Origin: Bacillota bacterium
GTDB taxonomy: Bacteria; Chloroflexota; Dormibacteria; Dormibacterales; Dormibacteraceae
DNA: 34,690 nucleotides
Direction: 5' to 3'
Assembly (NCBI GenBank): GCA_021323605.1
Contig: JAJPKS010000302.1
Span: 1-34,690, forward strand
The notes beneath the pieces were generated by a model. The model made no database searches. It was not told the DNA's origin and saw only the letters and a program-made list of their open reading frames with translations. How positions within the stretch are numbered: the stretch's first letter is position 1; each line of letters starts with the position of its first letter. Position numbers and translations under genes: made by a program. Below are positions 15,609 to 22,640 of this stretch, piece after piece.

Positions 15609-16020
15609 GCGGCGCCGGCGCCTCGTCGCCGAGGCCGAAGCTCAGCTGGGGGCCCGTCATCAGCGTGTTGGAGACGTAGCAGTAGCGCACCGCCCGCTCC
15701 ACCAGCCGGCGCAGGCGCTCGCGGTCGGACAGCCCGGCGTCGACCTCGACCCGGATGCGGGCGAACCGCATCCCCTCGTACTCTCCCCGCACTCTGACCG
15801 CGAGGTCGGGAAGGGCCACACCCTCCTTGCGGGCCACGTGGGCCATCGCCATGGTGAAGCAACTGGCCAGGGAGGCCAGCAGGAGCTCGGTCGGCATCGG
15901 CCCCCGGTCGCCGCCGCCGGCGGCGGGCGGCTCGTCGGCCGTGAGCACGAACTGACGGATGGGAATGGTGCAGCGGTAGCCCTCCTCCAGGAAGGCCGCG
16001 ACCTCCAGGTGGCCGGCCAT
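15598..16020 (-). CDS. OsmC-family peroxide-reducing or stress protein
   Basis: 140 residues. The two conserved OsmC cysteines are visible in LLLASLASCFTMAMAHVARKEG (about residue 57) and VERAVRYCYVSNTL (about residue 118), with an Asn/Thr pair after the second as usual. OsmC/Ohr proteins reduce organic hydroperoxides, or act as thiol-dependent hydrolases, in the cytoplasm. The ATG overlaps the stop of the glycosyltransferase gene (TGATG), so it is the last gene of the XRE-kinase-FdrA-glycosyltransferase operon. The ORF track buries it inside 15598..17445. The real start is ATG 16020 (MAGHLEVAAFLEEGYRC). Confidence 0.86.
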   Translation of the reverse strand: MAGHLEVAAFLEEGYRCTIPIRQFVLTADEPPAAGGGDRGPMPTELLLASLASCFTMAMAHVARKEGVALPDLAVRVRGEYEGMRFARIRVEVDAGLSDRERLRRLVERAVRYCYVSNTLMTGPQLSFGLGDEAPAPLNP

Positions 16021-17204
16021 CAGTCGCCCGGATCCCCCAGCAGGCGCCGGTAGAAGGCGATGTGCTGTCGCCCGCAGCGCTCCCAGCTGTACGCCGCCGC
16101 CACCGCCGGGCCCTGACCACCCAGCTTGGCACGCAGCCCGGGGTCGGTGACCAGGTCGGCCATGGCCGAGGCCAGCGCCTCGCGATCTTCGGGTGGGACC
16201 AGCAGCACCCCCCGGCCGTGCTCCAGGTACTCCCGGAAGACCGGGATGTCGGAGGCGATCACGGGCAGGCTCGAGGCCATCGCCTCCAGGATGGCGAGAC
16301 CCCACCCCTCCCTGGTGGAGGGGAAGACGAAGGCGTCGGCGGCGTGGTACCAGGCCGGGAGCTGCGCATCCGGGACGGTGCCGGGCAGAACCACGTCGCC
16401 GCCTGCGCCGTCCACCCGCAACCCCAGCCCCCGGGCGCGATCCAGCACCATCTCCCGATAGGCGGCGTGGTCCTGGAAGGAGTGGCCGCCCACCACGGCG
16501 AGGCGGAGGGGGAGGTCGAGCCGGGCCCGGACCATGGCCAGGGCCTCGATCAGGGTGAGCGAGTTCTTGCGCGGCTCGATCCCACCCACGGTCAGGAAGA
16601 GGAACCCGCCGTCGAGGCCCAGCCCCCGGCGCAGCCGGGGCCGGGAGCGGTCGCCCTCGCGTGCGAAGCGCCGGGCGTCCACGCCGTTGGTGACCACCTC
16701 GGCCTCGACCCCGTACTCGTGGCGCAGAAGCCGCCGCCAGTACCGGCTCACCACCAGCACCCGGTCCGGATCGACGATCGAGCGACGCTGGCACTCGACC
16801 AGGGCCGGGGTGGTGAAGTCGTCCACGTGGTGGACGGTGCGCACCACTCTCACCGGCAGCCCCGCCTCCCGGACCCGGGTCGCCGCCCGCGCCGCGATGC
16901 AGTCCTGGACGTGCAGCAGATCGAAGCCGGCCGCCGCCCCCATCAACGCCTCGGCCAGGGTGTCCACGTTCCTCCACACCCGCTCCTCGAGCGTCGGCGC
17001 CCATGGCGGCGCCGGGACGATGGTGTGGGGCACATCGAGCGCACGGTAGAAGCCCTGGCCGGGCTCGCCCAGGGCGAAGACGTGGACGGGCTGGCCCAGC
17101 GCCTGCAGCGCCTCGGCCAGGTGGAGCGTGTGCACCACGCCCCCCCGGGGCTTGGTCGAATACGTCACCAGGGCCACCCGGGGGCGCTCTCGCGACGTGC
17201 TCAC
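16020..17204 (-). CDS. glycosyltransferase, MSMEG_0565 family (GT4 type)
   Basis: 394 residues, GT-B fold. The N-terminal region RVALVTYSTKPRGGVVHTLHLAEALQALG, then FDLLHVQDCIAARAA and VRTVHHVDDFTTPALVECQRRSI, follow the distinctive pattern of the MSMEG_0565 family, part of the MSMEG_0565-0572 / Nit1C gene set. The C-terminal half has LTVGGIEPRKNSLTLIEA and the EX7E motif in STREGWGLAILEAM. It should transfer a sugar from a nucleotide donor; the acceptor is unknown. The start is GTG 17204, overlapping the FdrA stop (GTGA), while its Nit1C partners lie 5-10 kb away on the other strand. The ORF track merges it into a long shadow, 16020..18851. Confidence 0.87.
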   Translation of the reverse strand: MSTSRERPRVALVTYSTKPRGGVVHTLHLAEALQALGQPVHVFALGEPGQGFYRALDVPHTIVPAPPWAPTLEERVWRNVDTLAEALMGAAAGFDLLHVQDCIAARAATRVREAGLPVRVVRTVHHVDDFTTPALVECQRRSIVDPDRVLVVSRYWRRLLRHEYGVEAEVVTNGVDARRFAREGDRSRPRLRRGLGLDGGFLFLTVGGIEPRKNSLTLIEALAMVRARLDLPLRLAVVGGHSFQDHAAYREMVLDRARGLGLRVDGAGGDVVLPGTVPDAQLPAWYHAADAFVFPSTREGWGLAILEAMASSLPVIASDIPVFREYLEHGRGVLLVPPEDREALASAMADLVTDPGLRAKLGGQGPAVAAAYSWERCGRQHIAFYRRLLGDPGD

Positions 17205-18748
17205 GCCGGCTCCTCGGCGAAGGCGGGACGGCGCGCGGCCAGCGCCGCCGCCAGCAGCGCCGCCCGGGCGCTGGTCGGAGGGACCAGGCAGCCGGCCTCC
17301 TCCAGCCGGCGACGCTGCCGCTCGTACCCCTGGGGGTCGAGGTCGGTGCCGAGCACGTAGGCCACGATCGCCGGCCCGTCCCCCCGGCGGCCGACCTCGG
17401 CGCAGACCGGGGCCAGCAGGCCGGCCGGATCGGGGTGGGCGCCATGCCCGAGCACGACGTCGAGCAGGATCACCGCCGTGGCGGGATCGTCGGCCTCGGC
17501 CCGGATCCGCTCCAGCCGGGCCTCGGGGTCGAGCATGGGGTGGGGCCGACCCCGGGTGAACTCCTCCTCGCCCAGGTCCAGGCAGACGTGCCCGCCGGCG
17601 GGGGCGGGCAGCCCCCATCCCTCCCGCAACGGGGTGTTGGAGTGGATCGGCCCCAGGCGCGCGGAGAGCAGCACCATGGCTTCGTAACAGAGCGTTCCCC
17701 CGGAGAAGAGGCCGCGGACCGCCCGCCTGGAGGGAGCCAGCCGCCCCATACGCTCCTCGGCGACCGCGGCCAGGCCACGGGCGGGGTCGGGGACGGGCCG
17801 GCCCAGCTGGCGCAGCGCCGCCAGCACCGCCGCCTCGAGGCTCCCGGTCACCCGTACGCCCTCGGGGGCGGACGGCGGTCGCTCCAGGCCGATGAAGGCC
17901 GCCACCGCCGGCTTCGCGCCCAGCTGCGCCAGCAACCGCTCCGCCACCGCCGGCGCCGGGGGTTTGGAGACCAGGAGCAGGAGCCGGGTCTGCGGGTCCG
18001 CCTCGAGCGCACGCAGGGCGGCCGTCGCCATGGGCGCCCCCAGCTCGGCCGAGACGTCCCGGCCGCCCACGCCCACCACGTGGCTGAGGCCGAGTCCACC
18101 CCGGTGCAGCTGTGCCATCACCTCCTGGGCGCCGGTGCCGGCGGCGGCCACCACGCCCACCTCGCCCCGACGCACGACGTTGGCGAAGCCGAGGCCGACG
18201 CCTCCCAGGACCGCGGTCCCGGCCCCCGGCCCCATGACCAGCAGCCCGCGCCGGAGCGCCCTGGACTTGAGCTCGATCTCCGCCTCCAGGGGCACGTTGT
18301 CGCTGAACAGGAGCACGTGAAGGCCATGGTTGAGGGCCTTCTCCGCCTCGAGGGCGGCGAACGCCCCGGGCACCGAGATCAGGGCCAGGTTGGCGTCGGG
18401 CAGGAGCGCGAGCGCCTCGTCGAGGGTGCGCGGTCGGCGCTCGGCCGCCCCGGTCGAGGGAGGCTCGACCGTCGCCGCCAGCAGCGTCCCCTCCCCGGCC
18501 GCCAGTGCCCGCTCGGCGTCGGCCTCGGAGGCGGCCCGGACGGCCAGGACGAGGTCGTTGGCCCCGGCCTCGGCGAGCTCCGGGTGGCGAAACCCCTCCT
18601 CGGCCAGCCGCTCCCGGTTCTGGGGGGTCGCCATCAGGGCCGCCGCCCACTCGACCCCGTCGCTCCCCTGCATGGCCCGGGCGGCGGCGAGGAGCAGGGT
18701 GGAGTCGACGTAGGTGTTGGGGCGAAGGCGAACGCGGCCGGTGCTCAT
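17201..18748 (-). CDS. fdrA: FdrA family protein, oxamate carbamoyltransferase subunit AllF
   Basis: 515 residues, related to succinyl-CoA synthetase alpha. Family blocks: RLRPNTYVDSTLLLAAARAMQ at the N-terminus, LHVLLFSDNVPLEAEIELKSRALRRGLLVMGPGAGTAVLGGVGLGFANVV (about 142-192), VVAAAGTGAQEVMAQLHRGGLGLSHVVGVGGRDVS (about 197-231), and GLFSGGTLCYEAM. FdrA was long annotated as an acyl-CoA synthetase. In E. coli it is now known as AllF, acting with AllG and AllH to cleave oxalurate to oxamate and carbamoyl phosphate. The ATG overlaps the carbamate kinase stop by 4 nt and its stop overlaps the glycosyltransferase start, so it is translationally coupled on both sides. Confidence 0.9.
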   Translation of the reverse strand: MSTGRVRLRPNTYVDSTLLLAAARAMQGSDGVEWAAALMATPQNRERLAEEGFRHPELAEAGANDLVLAVRAASEADAERALAAGEGTLLAATVEPPSTGAAERRPRTLDEALALLPDANLALISVPGAFAALEAEKALNHGLHVLLFSDNVPLEAEIELKSRALRRGLLVMGPGAGTAVLGGVGLGFANVVRRGEVGVVAAAGTGAQEVMAQLHRGGLGLSHVVGVGGRDVSAELGAPMATAALRALEADPQTRLLLLVSKPPAPAVAERLLAQLGAKPAVAAFIGLERPPSAPEGVRVTGSLEAAVLAALRQLGRPVPDPARGLAAVAEERMGRLAPSRRAVRGLFSGGTLCYEAMVLLSARLGPIHSNTPLREGWGLPAPAGGHVCLDLGEEEFTRGRPHPMLDPEARLERIRAEADDPATAVILLDVVLGHGAHPDPAGLLAPVCAEVGRRGDGPAIVAYVLGTDLDPQGYERQRRRLEEAGCLVPPTSARAALLAAALAARRPAFAEEPA

Positions 18749-19725
18749 CGCCGGCGTGCCGGCCGCGCCCCGGCGGAGACGATCCTGGTCCCGTGCTCTC
18801 CCCGCAGCGCCTCCAGGATGTGGTCCGGCGAGGTGATGACCGCCAGCTCACCGCCCCCGGCCAGGAAGCGAACGGCCGCGCTGACCTTCGGGCCCATGCT
18901 CCCGGCCGGGAACTGACCGGCGGTCAGGTAGCTCTGCGCCTCCTCGGCGCTGATCTCCCGCAGAGGCCGGGCCCGAGGCGTCCCGTAGTCCACCTGGACC
19001 TGATCGACGGCCGTGATCATGATCAGCACCCGGGCGCCGACGGACGAGGCCAGCCGCTGGGCGGCGAGGTCCTTGTCGATCACCGCCTCGGCCCCGACCA
19101 GCCGGTCGTCCCGGCGCACGACCGGGACGCCACCCCCGCCGGCCGCGATCACCACGAAACCGGCCTCGAGCAGGGCCCCGATGGCGTCCGCCTCCACCAG
19201 GGCCAGCGGCTCCGGCGAGGGCACCACCCGGCGATACCCCCGGCCGGCGTCCTCGGCCACCTGCCAGCCCTGCCGCGCCGCCAGCCGTTGCGCCTCGGCC
19301 AGGTCGAAGAACGGGCCCACGGGCTTGGTGGGCCGGCGGAAGGCCGGGTCCCCGGCGTCGACCACGACGTGGCTCACGACCGCGACCACCGGTGGCGGCT
19401 GGGCGGGCCGCAGGTTGCGCAAGGCGATGGCCACGAGGCTGCCGATCTGGCCCTGGGTCATGGCTCCCAGGACGAAGAGGGGCTGCGGCGGCGCCAGCTG
19501 CGCCGCCTCCTGCTGCTGGAGGGCCAGGATCCCGACCTGGGGGCCGTTGCCGTGGGTGAGCACCACCCGATAGCCGGCGTCGATGAGACCCAGGACGGCC
19601 CGCGCCATCCGGGTCGCCCGGGCCTCCTGCCGCTCGAAGCTGGGCGGCTCGCCCTCGGGGGCGAGGGCGTTGCCCCCCAGCGCCACCACGGCGGTCGGGG
19701 TCACCGTGCCCTGAGCGCCAGCCAT
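18745..19725 (-). CDS. arcC: carbamate kinase
   Basis: 326 residues. Motifs: VVALGGNAL (N-terminal phosphate loop, about 13-21), LTHGNGPQVG (about 56-65), RRPTKPVGPFF, VIAAGGGGVPVV, AVIDKDLAA (carbamoyl-phosphate and ATP site), and AGSMGPKVSAA near the C-terminus. It makes ATP from carbamoyl phosphate and ADP, releasing NH3 and CO2. In this operon it would take the carbamoyl phosphate released from oxalurate by AllFGH, as AllK (YbcF) does in E. coli. The start ATG 19725 lies 25 nt inside the upstream regulator gene, with GGAGGTG about 12 nt before it. No arginine deiminase genes are nearby. Confidence 0.93.
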   Translation of the reverse strand: MAGAQGTVTPTAVVALGGNALAPEGEPPSFERQEARATRMARAVLGLIDAGYRVVLTHGNGPQVGILALQQQEAAQLAPPQPLFVLGAMTQGQIGSLVAIALRNLRPAQPPPVVAVVSHVVVDAGDPAFRRPTKPVGPFFDLAEAQRLAARQGWQVAEDAGRGYRRVVPSPEPLALVEADAIGALLEAGFVVIAAGGGGVPVVRRDDRLVGAEAVIDKDLAAQRLASSVGARVLIMITAVDQVQVDYGTPRARPLREISAEEAQSYLTAGQFPAGSMGPKVSAAVRFLAGGGELAVITSPDHILEALRGEHGTRIVSAGARPARRR

Positions 19726-20315
19726 ATCGCCCGGGCCACCTCCGAGGACGGGTTGGACCAGTGGTGCGGGCGGTCGGTGCGGAAGTGGAAGGCGTCACCC
19801 GGGGCGAGGTGGAACTCCTCGCCGTCGACCACGAGCTGGAGCGTGCCCTCCAGGAGGTAGATCAACTCCTCGCCCCAGTGCTCCATCGGCCTGGGACCGC
19901 TGCTGGCCCCCGGCTGGACGGTGGCGAAGGCGCCGGCGATGAAGAAGGGACCGTAGGGCCCGCTGATGCTTCGCAGCTCGATGCCTTCCTTGGAGGTGTA
20001 GAGCGGCCGGCGATCCTCGGGGTGGACCAGCACCGCCGGCCCCGCCGCCTCCTCCTCCACGAAGTAGCTCACCGACCGGTTCAGGGCGCCGGCCAGCTTG
20101 AGCAGCGTGGCCACGGTCGGCACCATGCCGTTGCGTTCGATCTTGTGGATCGCCGCCGCCGACACCCCGGAGCGCTCTGCGAGCTGCTGCAGGGACAGCT
20201 GTCGCTCCCGCCGGAGCTGCCTGACCTTCTGGCCGATGCCGTCGACGGTCTGGGCGATGGACAGCGCCCTCCGATCCACACCCGACTCCCTGAGCTTGCG
20301 AGACTCCCTTTCCAT
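19701..20315 (-). CDS. XRE-cupin transcriptional regulator
   Basis: 204 residues. The N-terminal helix-turn-helix spans about 27-82: IGQKVRQLRRERQLSLQQLAERSGVSAAAIHKIERNGMVPTVATLLKLAGAL. The C-terminal cupin barrel (about 125-200) has PMEHWGEELIYLLEGTLQLVVDGEEFHLAPGDAFHFRTDRPHHWSN, with the usual E, G and PGD turns and a His-rich face that may bind a metal or small ligand. Proteins of this layout usually sense a metabolite and control adjacent catabolic genes. It is first in the operon with carbamate kinase and FdrA, and divergent from the flavoprotein gene. The start is ATG 20315; TATGAT (20333-20338) lies upstream within one of two CTAT boxes. Confidence 0.9.
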   Translation of the reverse strand: MERESRKLRESGVDRRALSIAQTVDGIGQKVRQLRRERQLSLQQLAERSGVSAAAIHKIERNGMVPTVATLLKLAGALNRSVSYFVEEEAAGPAVLVHPEDRRPLYTSKEGIELRSISGPYGPFFIAGAFATVQPGASSGPRPMEHWGEELIYLLEGTLQLVVDGEEFHLAPGDAFHFRTDRPHHWSNPSSEVARAIWLALRAR

Positions 20316-20327
20316 TCCGCGCTGTTG

Positions 20328-20360
20328 CGTTTATCATAGAGCATAATTGGTTCACGATAG
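20328..20360. promoter_or_regulatory. paired CTAT boxes in the XRE-operon / flavoprotein divergent promoter
   Basis: On the minus strand, CTATCGTGAACC (20360-20349) and CTATGATAAACG (20339-20328) repeat at 21-bp spacing. TATGAT in the second box is a plausible -10 for the XRE operon. The same box type and spacing occur at 13376-13408. The surroundings are AT-rich, so some similarity could be chance. Confidence 0.5.
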
Positions 20361-20395
20361 TTTATGACGTTGGGATCGTCCTGGAGGCTGGAGCG

Positions 20396-21727
20396 CTGAA
20401 TCGCATCGTCATCGTCGGAGGAGGAGCGGCGGGGATCGGGGCCGCCGGCGCCGCCCGACAGACCGACCCGGAGGCGGACGTGCGCGTCTACACCGAGTTC
20501 GAGGACGTCGGCTACAGCCCGTGCGGTATCCCCTACGTGCACGGCCGGGAGATCCCCGCCTTCGAGAACCTGATCCTGCAGGACAAGGACTTCTACGCCC
20601 AGCAACGGATCGACGTCCACTACACGACCCGGGTGACGAGGCTCGACCTGAGGCAGGGGGCGGTCGAGGTGGAGGGCGAAGGCCGGGTGGACTTCGACCG
20701 CCTGGTGGTCGCCACCGGTTTCGACTACGAGCCGCCCGGGGTGCCCGGTGACGCCCTGACGGGGCTCTACTACGTGAAGAACATCCGGCGGGCGATGGAG
20801 TTCGACGAGCTGATCGAGGAGGCCCGTCACGTGGTGGTCGTGGACGCCACCCCGCTGGGGCTGGAGATGGCGACGGCGCTGGCCCACCGCGGCAAGGAGA
20901 CCCACCTCGTCGACCCCCATCCCTGGTTGCTGTCCGAGGTCGCGGACCCGGAGATCATGAAGCCGGTCGAGGACTCCCTGGTGGAGATGGGGGTGCAGAT
21001 GCACCTGACCACCCGGCTGGAGGGCTTCCTGGGCGACGGGAAGGTCCGCGCCGTGAGCACCTCGGCGGGCGAGATCCCAGCCGACCTGGTGGTGGTGTGC
21101 ACGCCCAAGCAGCCGAACAACCGGCTGGCCCGGGAGGCGGGGCTGCAAATCGGCTCCACGGGCGGGATCGTGGTCGACGAGCGCATGGCCACCTCGGTGG
21201 AGGGGGTCTACGCGGCGGGGGACGTGGTCGAGCTGCCGCACGCCGTGACCAGGGTGCCGGTGCAGGGGCTGACGGGTAGCCACGCCTACGCCCAGGGCAA
21301 GGTGGCGGGCACCAACGCGGCCGGGGGCCGGCGCATCTACCAGCCGGTCTACGTGCCCTGGGGAATGGTGGCGGGCAAGTGGATGGTCGGGGGCGTCTCC
21401 TTCGGAGAAACCCTGGCCACGGCGCTCGGGGTGCCCTTCGTGGTGGGACAGGCCGAGGGCATCTCGCGGGCCCGGTACTACCCGGGCACCACCAGGATCC
21501 GGGTCAAGCTGCTGGCCGAGCCCAAGAGCCTGCGCCTGATCGGGGCCCAGCTGGTGGGCGGTGAGGGGATCAAGGAGCGCTGTGACTTCCTGGGGGTGGC
21601 GGTCTGGAAGGGCATCACGATCGAGGACCTGGCCTACATGGAGAACGTGTACTCCCCGGCCATCGGCGCGCTGAGCGAGCCGATCGCGCTGGCGGCTCAG
21701 AACTGCCTGGCCCGACTCCAGCGATGA
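20396..21727 (+). CDS. CoA-disulfide-reductase/NADH-oxidase-like flavoprotein, CTG start
   Basis: 443 residues if translation begins at CTG 20396; the track's GTG 20480 would delete the FAD-binding strand. With CTG, the protein begins MNRIVIVGGGAAGIGAAGAARQ (FAD GxGxxG), GGAGG lies 8 nt upstream, and the redox cysteine in GYSPCGIPY falls at residue 43, the position of the active-site Cys in CoA-disulfide reductases. The second FAD block is VEGVYAAGDVVELPH, and the C-terminal dimerisation domain is present. Oddity: the NAD(P)H-binding loop, normally GxGxxG, reads VVVVDATPLGLEMATAL, so two glycines are replaced. It may be a disulfide or persulfide reductase, or an oxidase with altered electron-donor use. 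It heads the plus-strand Nit1C-like gene series. Confidence 0.85.
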   Translation: MNRIVIVGGGAAGIGAAGAARQTDPEADVRVYTEFEDVGYSPCGIPYVHGREIPAFENLILQDKDFYAQQRIDVHYTTRVTRLDLRQGAVEVEGEGRVDFDRLVVATGFDYEPPGVPGDALTGLYYVKNIRRAMEFDELIEEARHVVVVDATPLGLEMATALAHRGKETHLVDPHPWLLSEVADPEIMKPVEDSLVEMGVQMHLTTRLEGFLGDGKVRAVSTSAGEIPADLVVVCTPKQPNNRLAREAGLQIGSTGGIVVDERMATSVEGVYAAGDVVELPHAVTRVPVQGLTGSHAYAQGKVAGTNAAGGRRIYQPVYVPWGMVAGKWMVGGVSFGETLATALGVPFVVGQAEGISRARYYPGTTRIRVKLLAEPKSLRLIGAQLVGGEGIKERCDFLGVAVWKGITIEDLAYMENVYSPAIGALSEPIALAAQNCLARLQR

Positions 21728-21767
21728 GGCCGGCGCGGGCGCGAACGGAGGCCGAGGGGCGGAGATC

Positions 21768-22028
21768 ATGAGCCGCTTCAGCGAGTGGCTGCGGCGGAAC
21801 TCGGAGCGCTATCTGCTGGAGGCGGCCCAGGAGCAGCTGGCGCGCCGGTACCTTGGACGCCCGGGGCCGGCGCACCGGCCCGGCCCGGGCGATCTCTTCT
21901 GGCGCCGGCTGTTCGTCCCCGTGTATCGCCGCCTGCCCTGGAGGCTCCGGCAGGCGGTCATCCTGGCCCTCCCGGGGAGCCACCGGCGCCGCTGGCAGGG
22001 AAGGTCGCCATCGCGACCATCGGTGTGA
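21768..22028 (+). CDS. hypothetical basic 86-aa protein
   Basis: Not recognised. It begins MSRFSEWLRRNSERYLLEAAQEQLARRYLG, an amphipathic helical start, and has a second helical stretch (RRLFVPVYRRLPWRLRQAVILALPGSHRRRW) rich in Arg and Trp. It has no signal peptide and no cysteines. The overall charge is strongly positive, which would suit nucleic-acid, membrane-surface or acidic-protein binding. The ATG has GGGGCGGAG about 3 nt upstream. It sits 40 nt after the flavoprotein and 33 nt before the MSMEG_0572-type gene, all on one strand, so it is likely co-transcribed. Coding is supported by position and ribosome-binding site rather than by homology. Confidence 0.55.
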   Translation: MSRFSEWLRRNSERYLLEAAQEQLARRYLGRPGPAHRPGPGDLFWRRLFVPVYRRLPWRLRQAVILALPGSHRRRWQGRSPSRPSV

Positions 22029-22061
22029 CATCACCGTACGAGAGAAGAGGAGGCTTGCACG

Positions 22062-22550
22062 ATGCCGAAGACGGTCGAGACCCCGAAGCCCGAGGCCGGA
22101 CAGTTTCTCTACGACCCCGAGGAGAAGGTCTTCGAGGACATCAAGGCGAAGCCCGGGGAGAAGGCCTACGTCTTCATCCACACCGTGCCCTACGAGGGGT
22201 CGGTGGCCCTGGTCAACCTGCTCACGGCCACGCGCCTGGTGCGGAAGGGCTTCGACGTCCACATCGTCCTCTACGGGCCGGGGGTGCTGCTGGCCTCCGG
22301 CACCCGCGGCTACCCGGCGGTCGGCCAGGAGGCCTTCCCTGGCCATCTCGCCATCAACAACCAGATCAAGACCCTCCTGAAGGAGGGCGCCCACATCTAC
22401 GCCTGCCGCTTCGCCATGGGCGCGCTGTACGGGTTCCGGGAGGACGACCTGATCGAGGGGGTCAAGCCCTTCAACCCGCTGGACGTGCTGGACGCGGCCC
22501 TGACCGCCTGGCGGGAGGGGGCTTTCCAGCTCAACACCTGGACGGTCTAG
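22062..22550 (+). CDS. MSMEG_0572/Sll0783 family nitrogen-starvation protein (Nit1C cluster)
   Basis: 162 residues with a DsrE/YchN-like layout: an alternating strand-helix start (KAYVFIHTVPYEGSVALVNLLTATRLVRKGFDVHIVLYGPGVLLASGTRGYPAVGQEAFPGH), then NQIKTLLKEGAHIYACRFAMGALYGFREDDLIEGVKPFNPLDVLDAALTAWREGAFQLNTWTV. This matches the MSMEG_0572/Sll0783 family, found almost only in Nit1C-type operons with a nitrilase, a radical SAM protein, a GNAT and an AIR-synthase-like protein. A cysteine (Cys in IYACRFAMG) sits where DsrE-fold proteins often carry a reactive thiol. The molecular role is unknown; Nit1C clusters have been linked to cyanide assimilation and nitrogen limitation. AGAGGAGG precedes the ATG, and a strong hairpin follows the stop. 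Confidence 0.85.
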   Translation: MPKTVETPKPEAGQFLYDPEEKVFEDIKAKPGEKAYVFIHTVPYEGSVALVNLLTATRLVRKGFDVHIVLYGPGVLLASGTRGYPAVGQEAFPGHLAINNQIKTLLKEGAHIYACRFAMGALYGFREDDLIEGVKPFNPLDVLDAALTAWREGAFQLNTWTV

Positions 22551-22572
22551 GACGAGCCCTGGCGTCCGGCCT

Positions 22573-22603
22573 GGGCCCCGGGCCGGCAATCGGCCCGGGG
22601 CCC
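22573..22603 (+). terminator. 13-bp perfect-stem terminator
   Basis: GGGCCCCGGGCCG (22573-22585), loop GCAAT, then CGGCCCGGGGCCC (22591-22603). It starts 22 nt after the MSMEG_0572-type stop and likely ends or attenuates the flavoprotein-led operon. There is no T-run. Confidence 0.65.
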
Positions 22604-22640
22604 GGACCGTGATGGGGAGCCTCCCGCCCCGTAAACCGAG

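Noticed and set aside
20081-20360. Possible recoding or fusion of the XRE-cupin gene with upstream sequence (long minus ORFs)
   Set aside because: The 204-aa frame alone gives a complete helix-turn-helix plus cupin, with a promoter just upstream.
20081-21769. 562-aa minus-strand ORF
   Set aside because: Shadow of the flavoprotein gene. Only its last part overlaps the real regulator, in a different frame.
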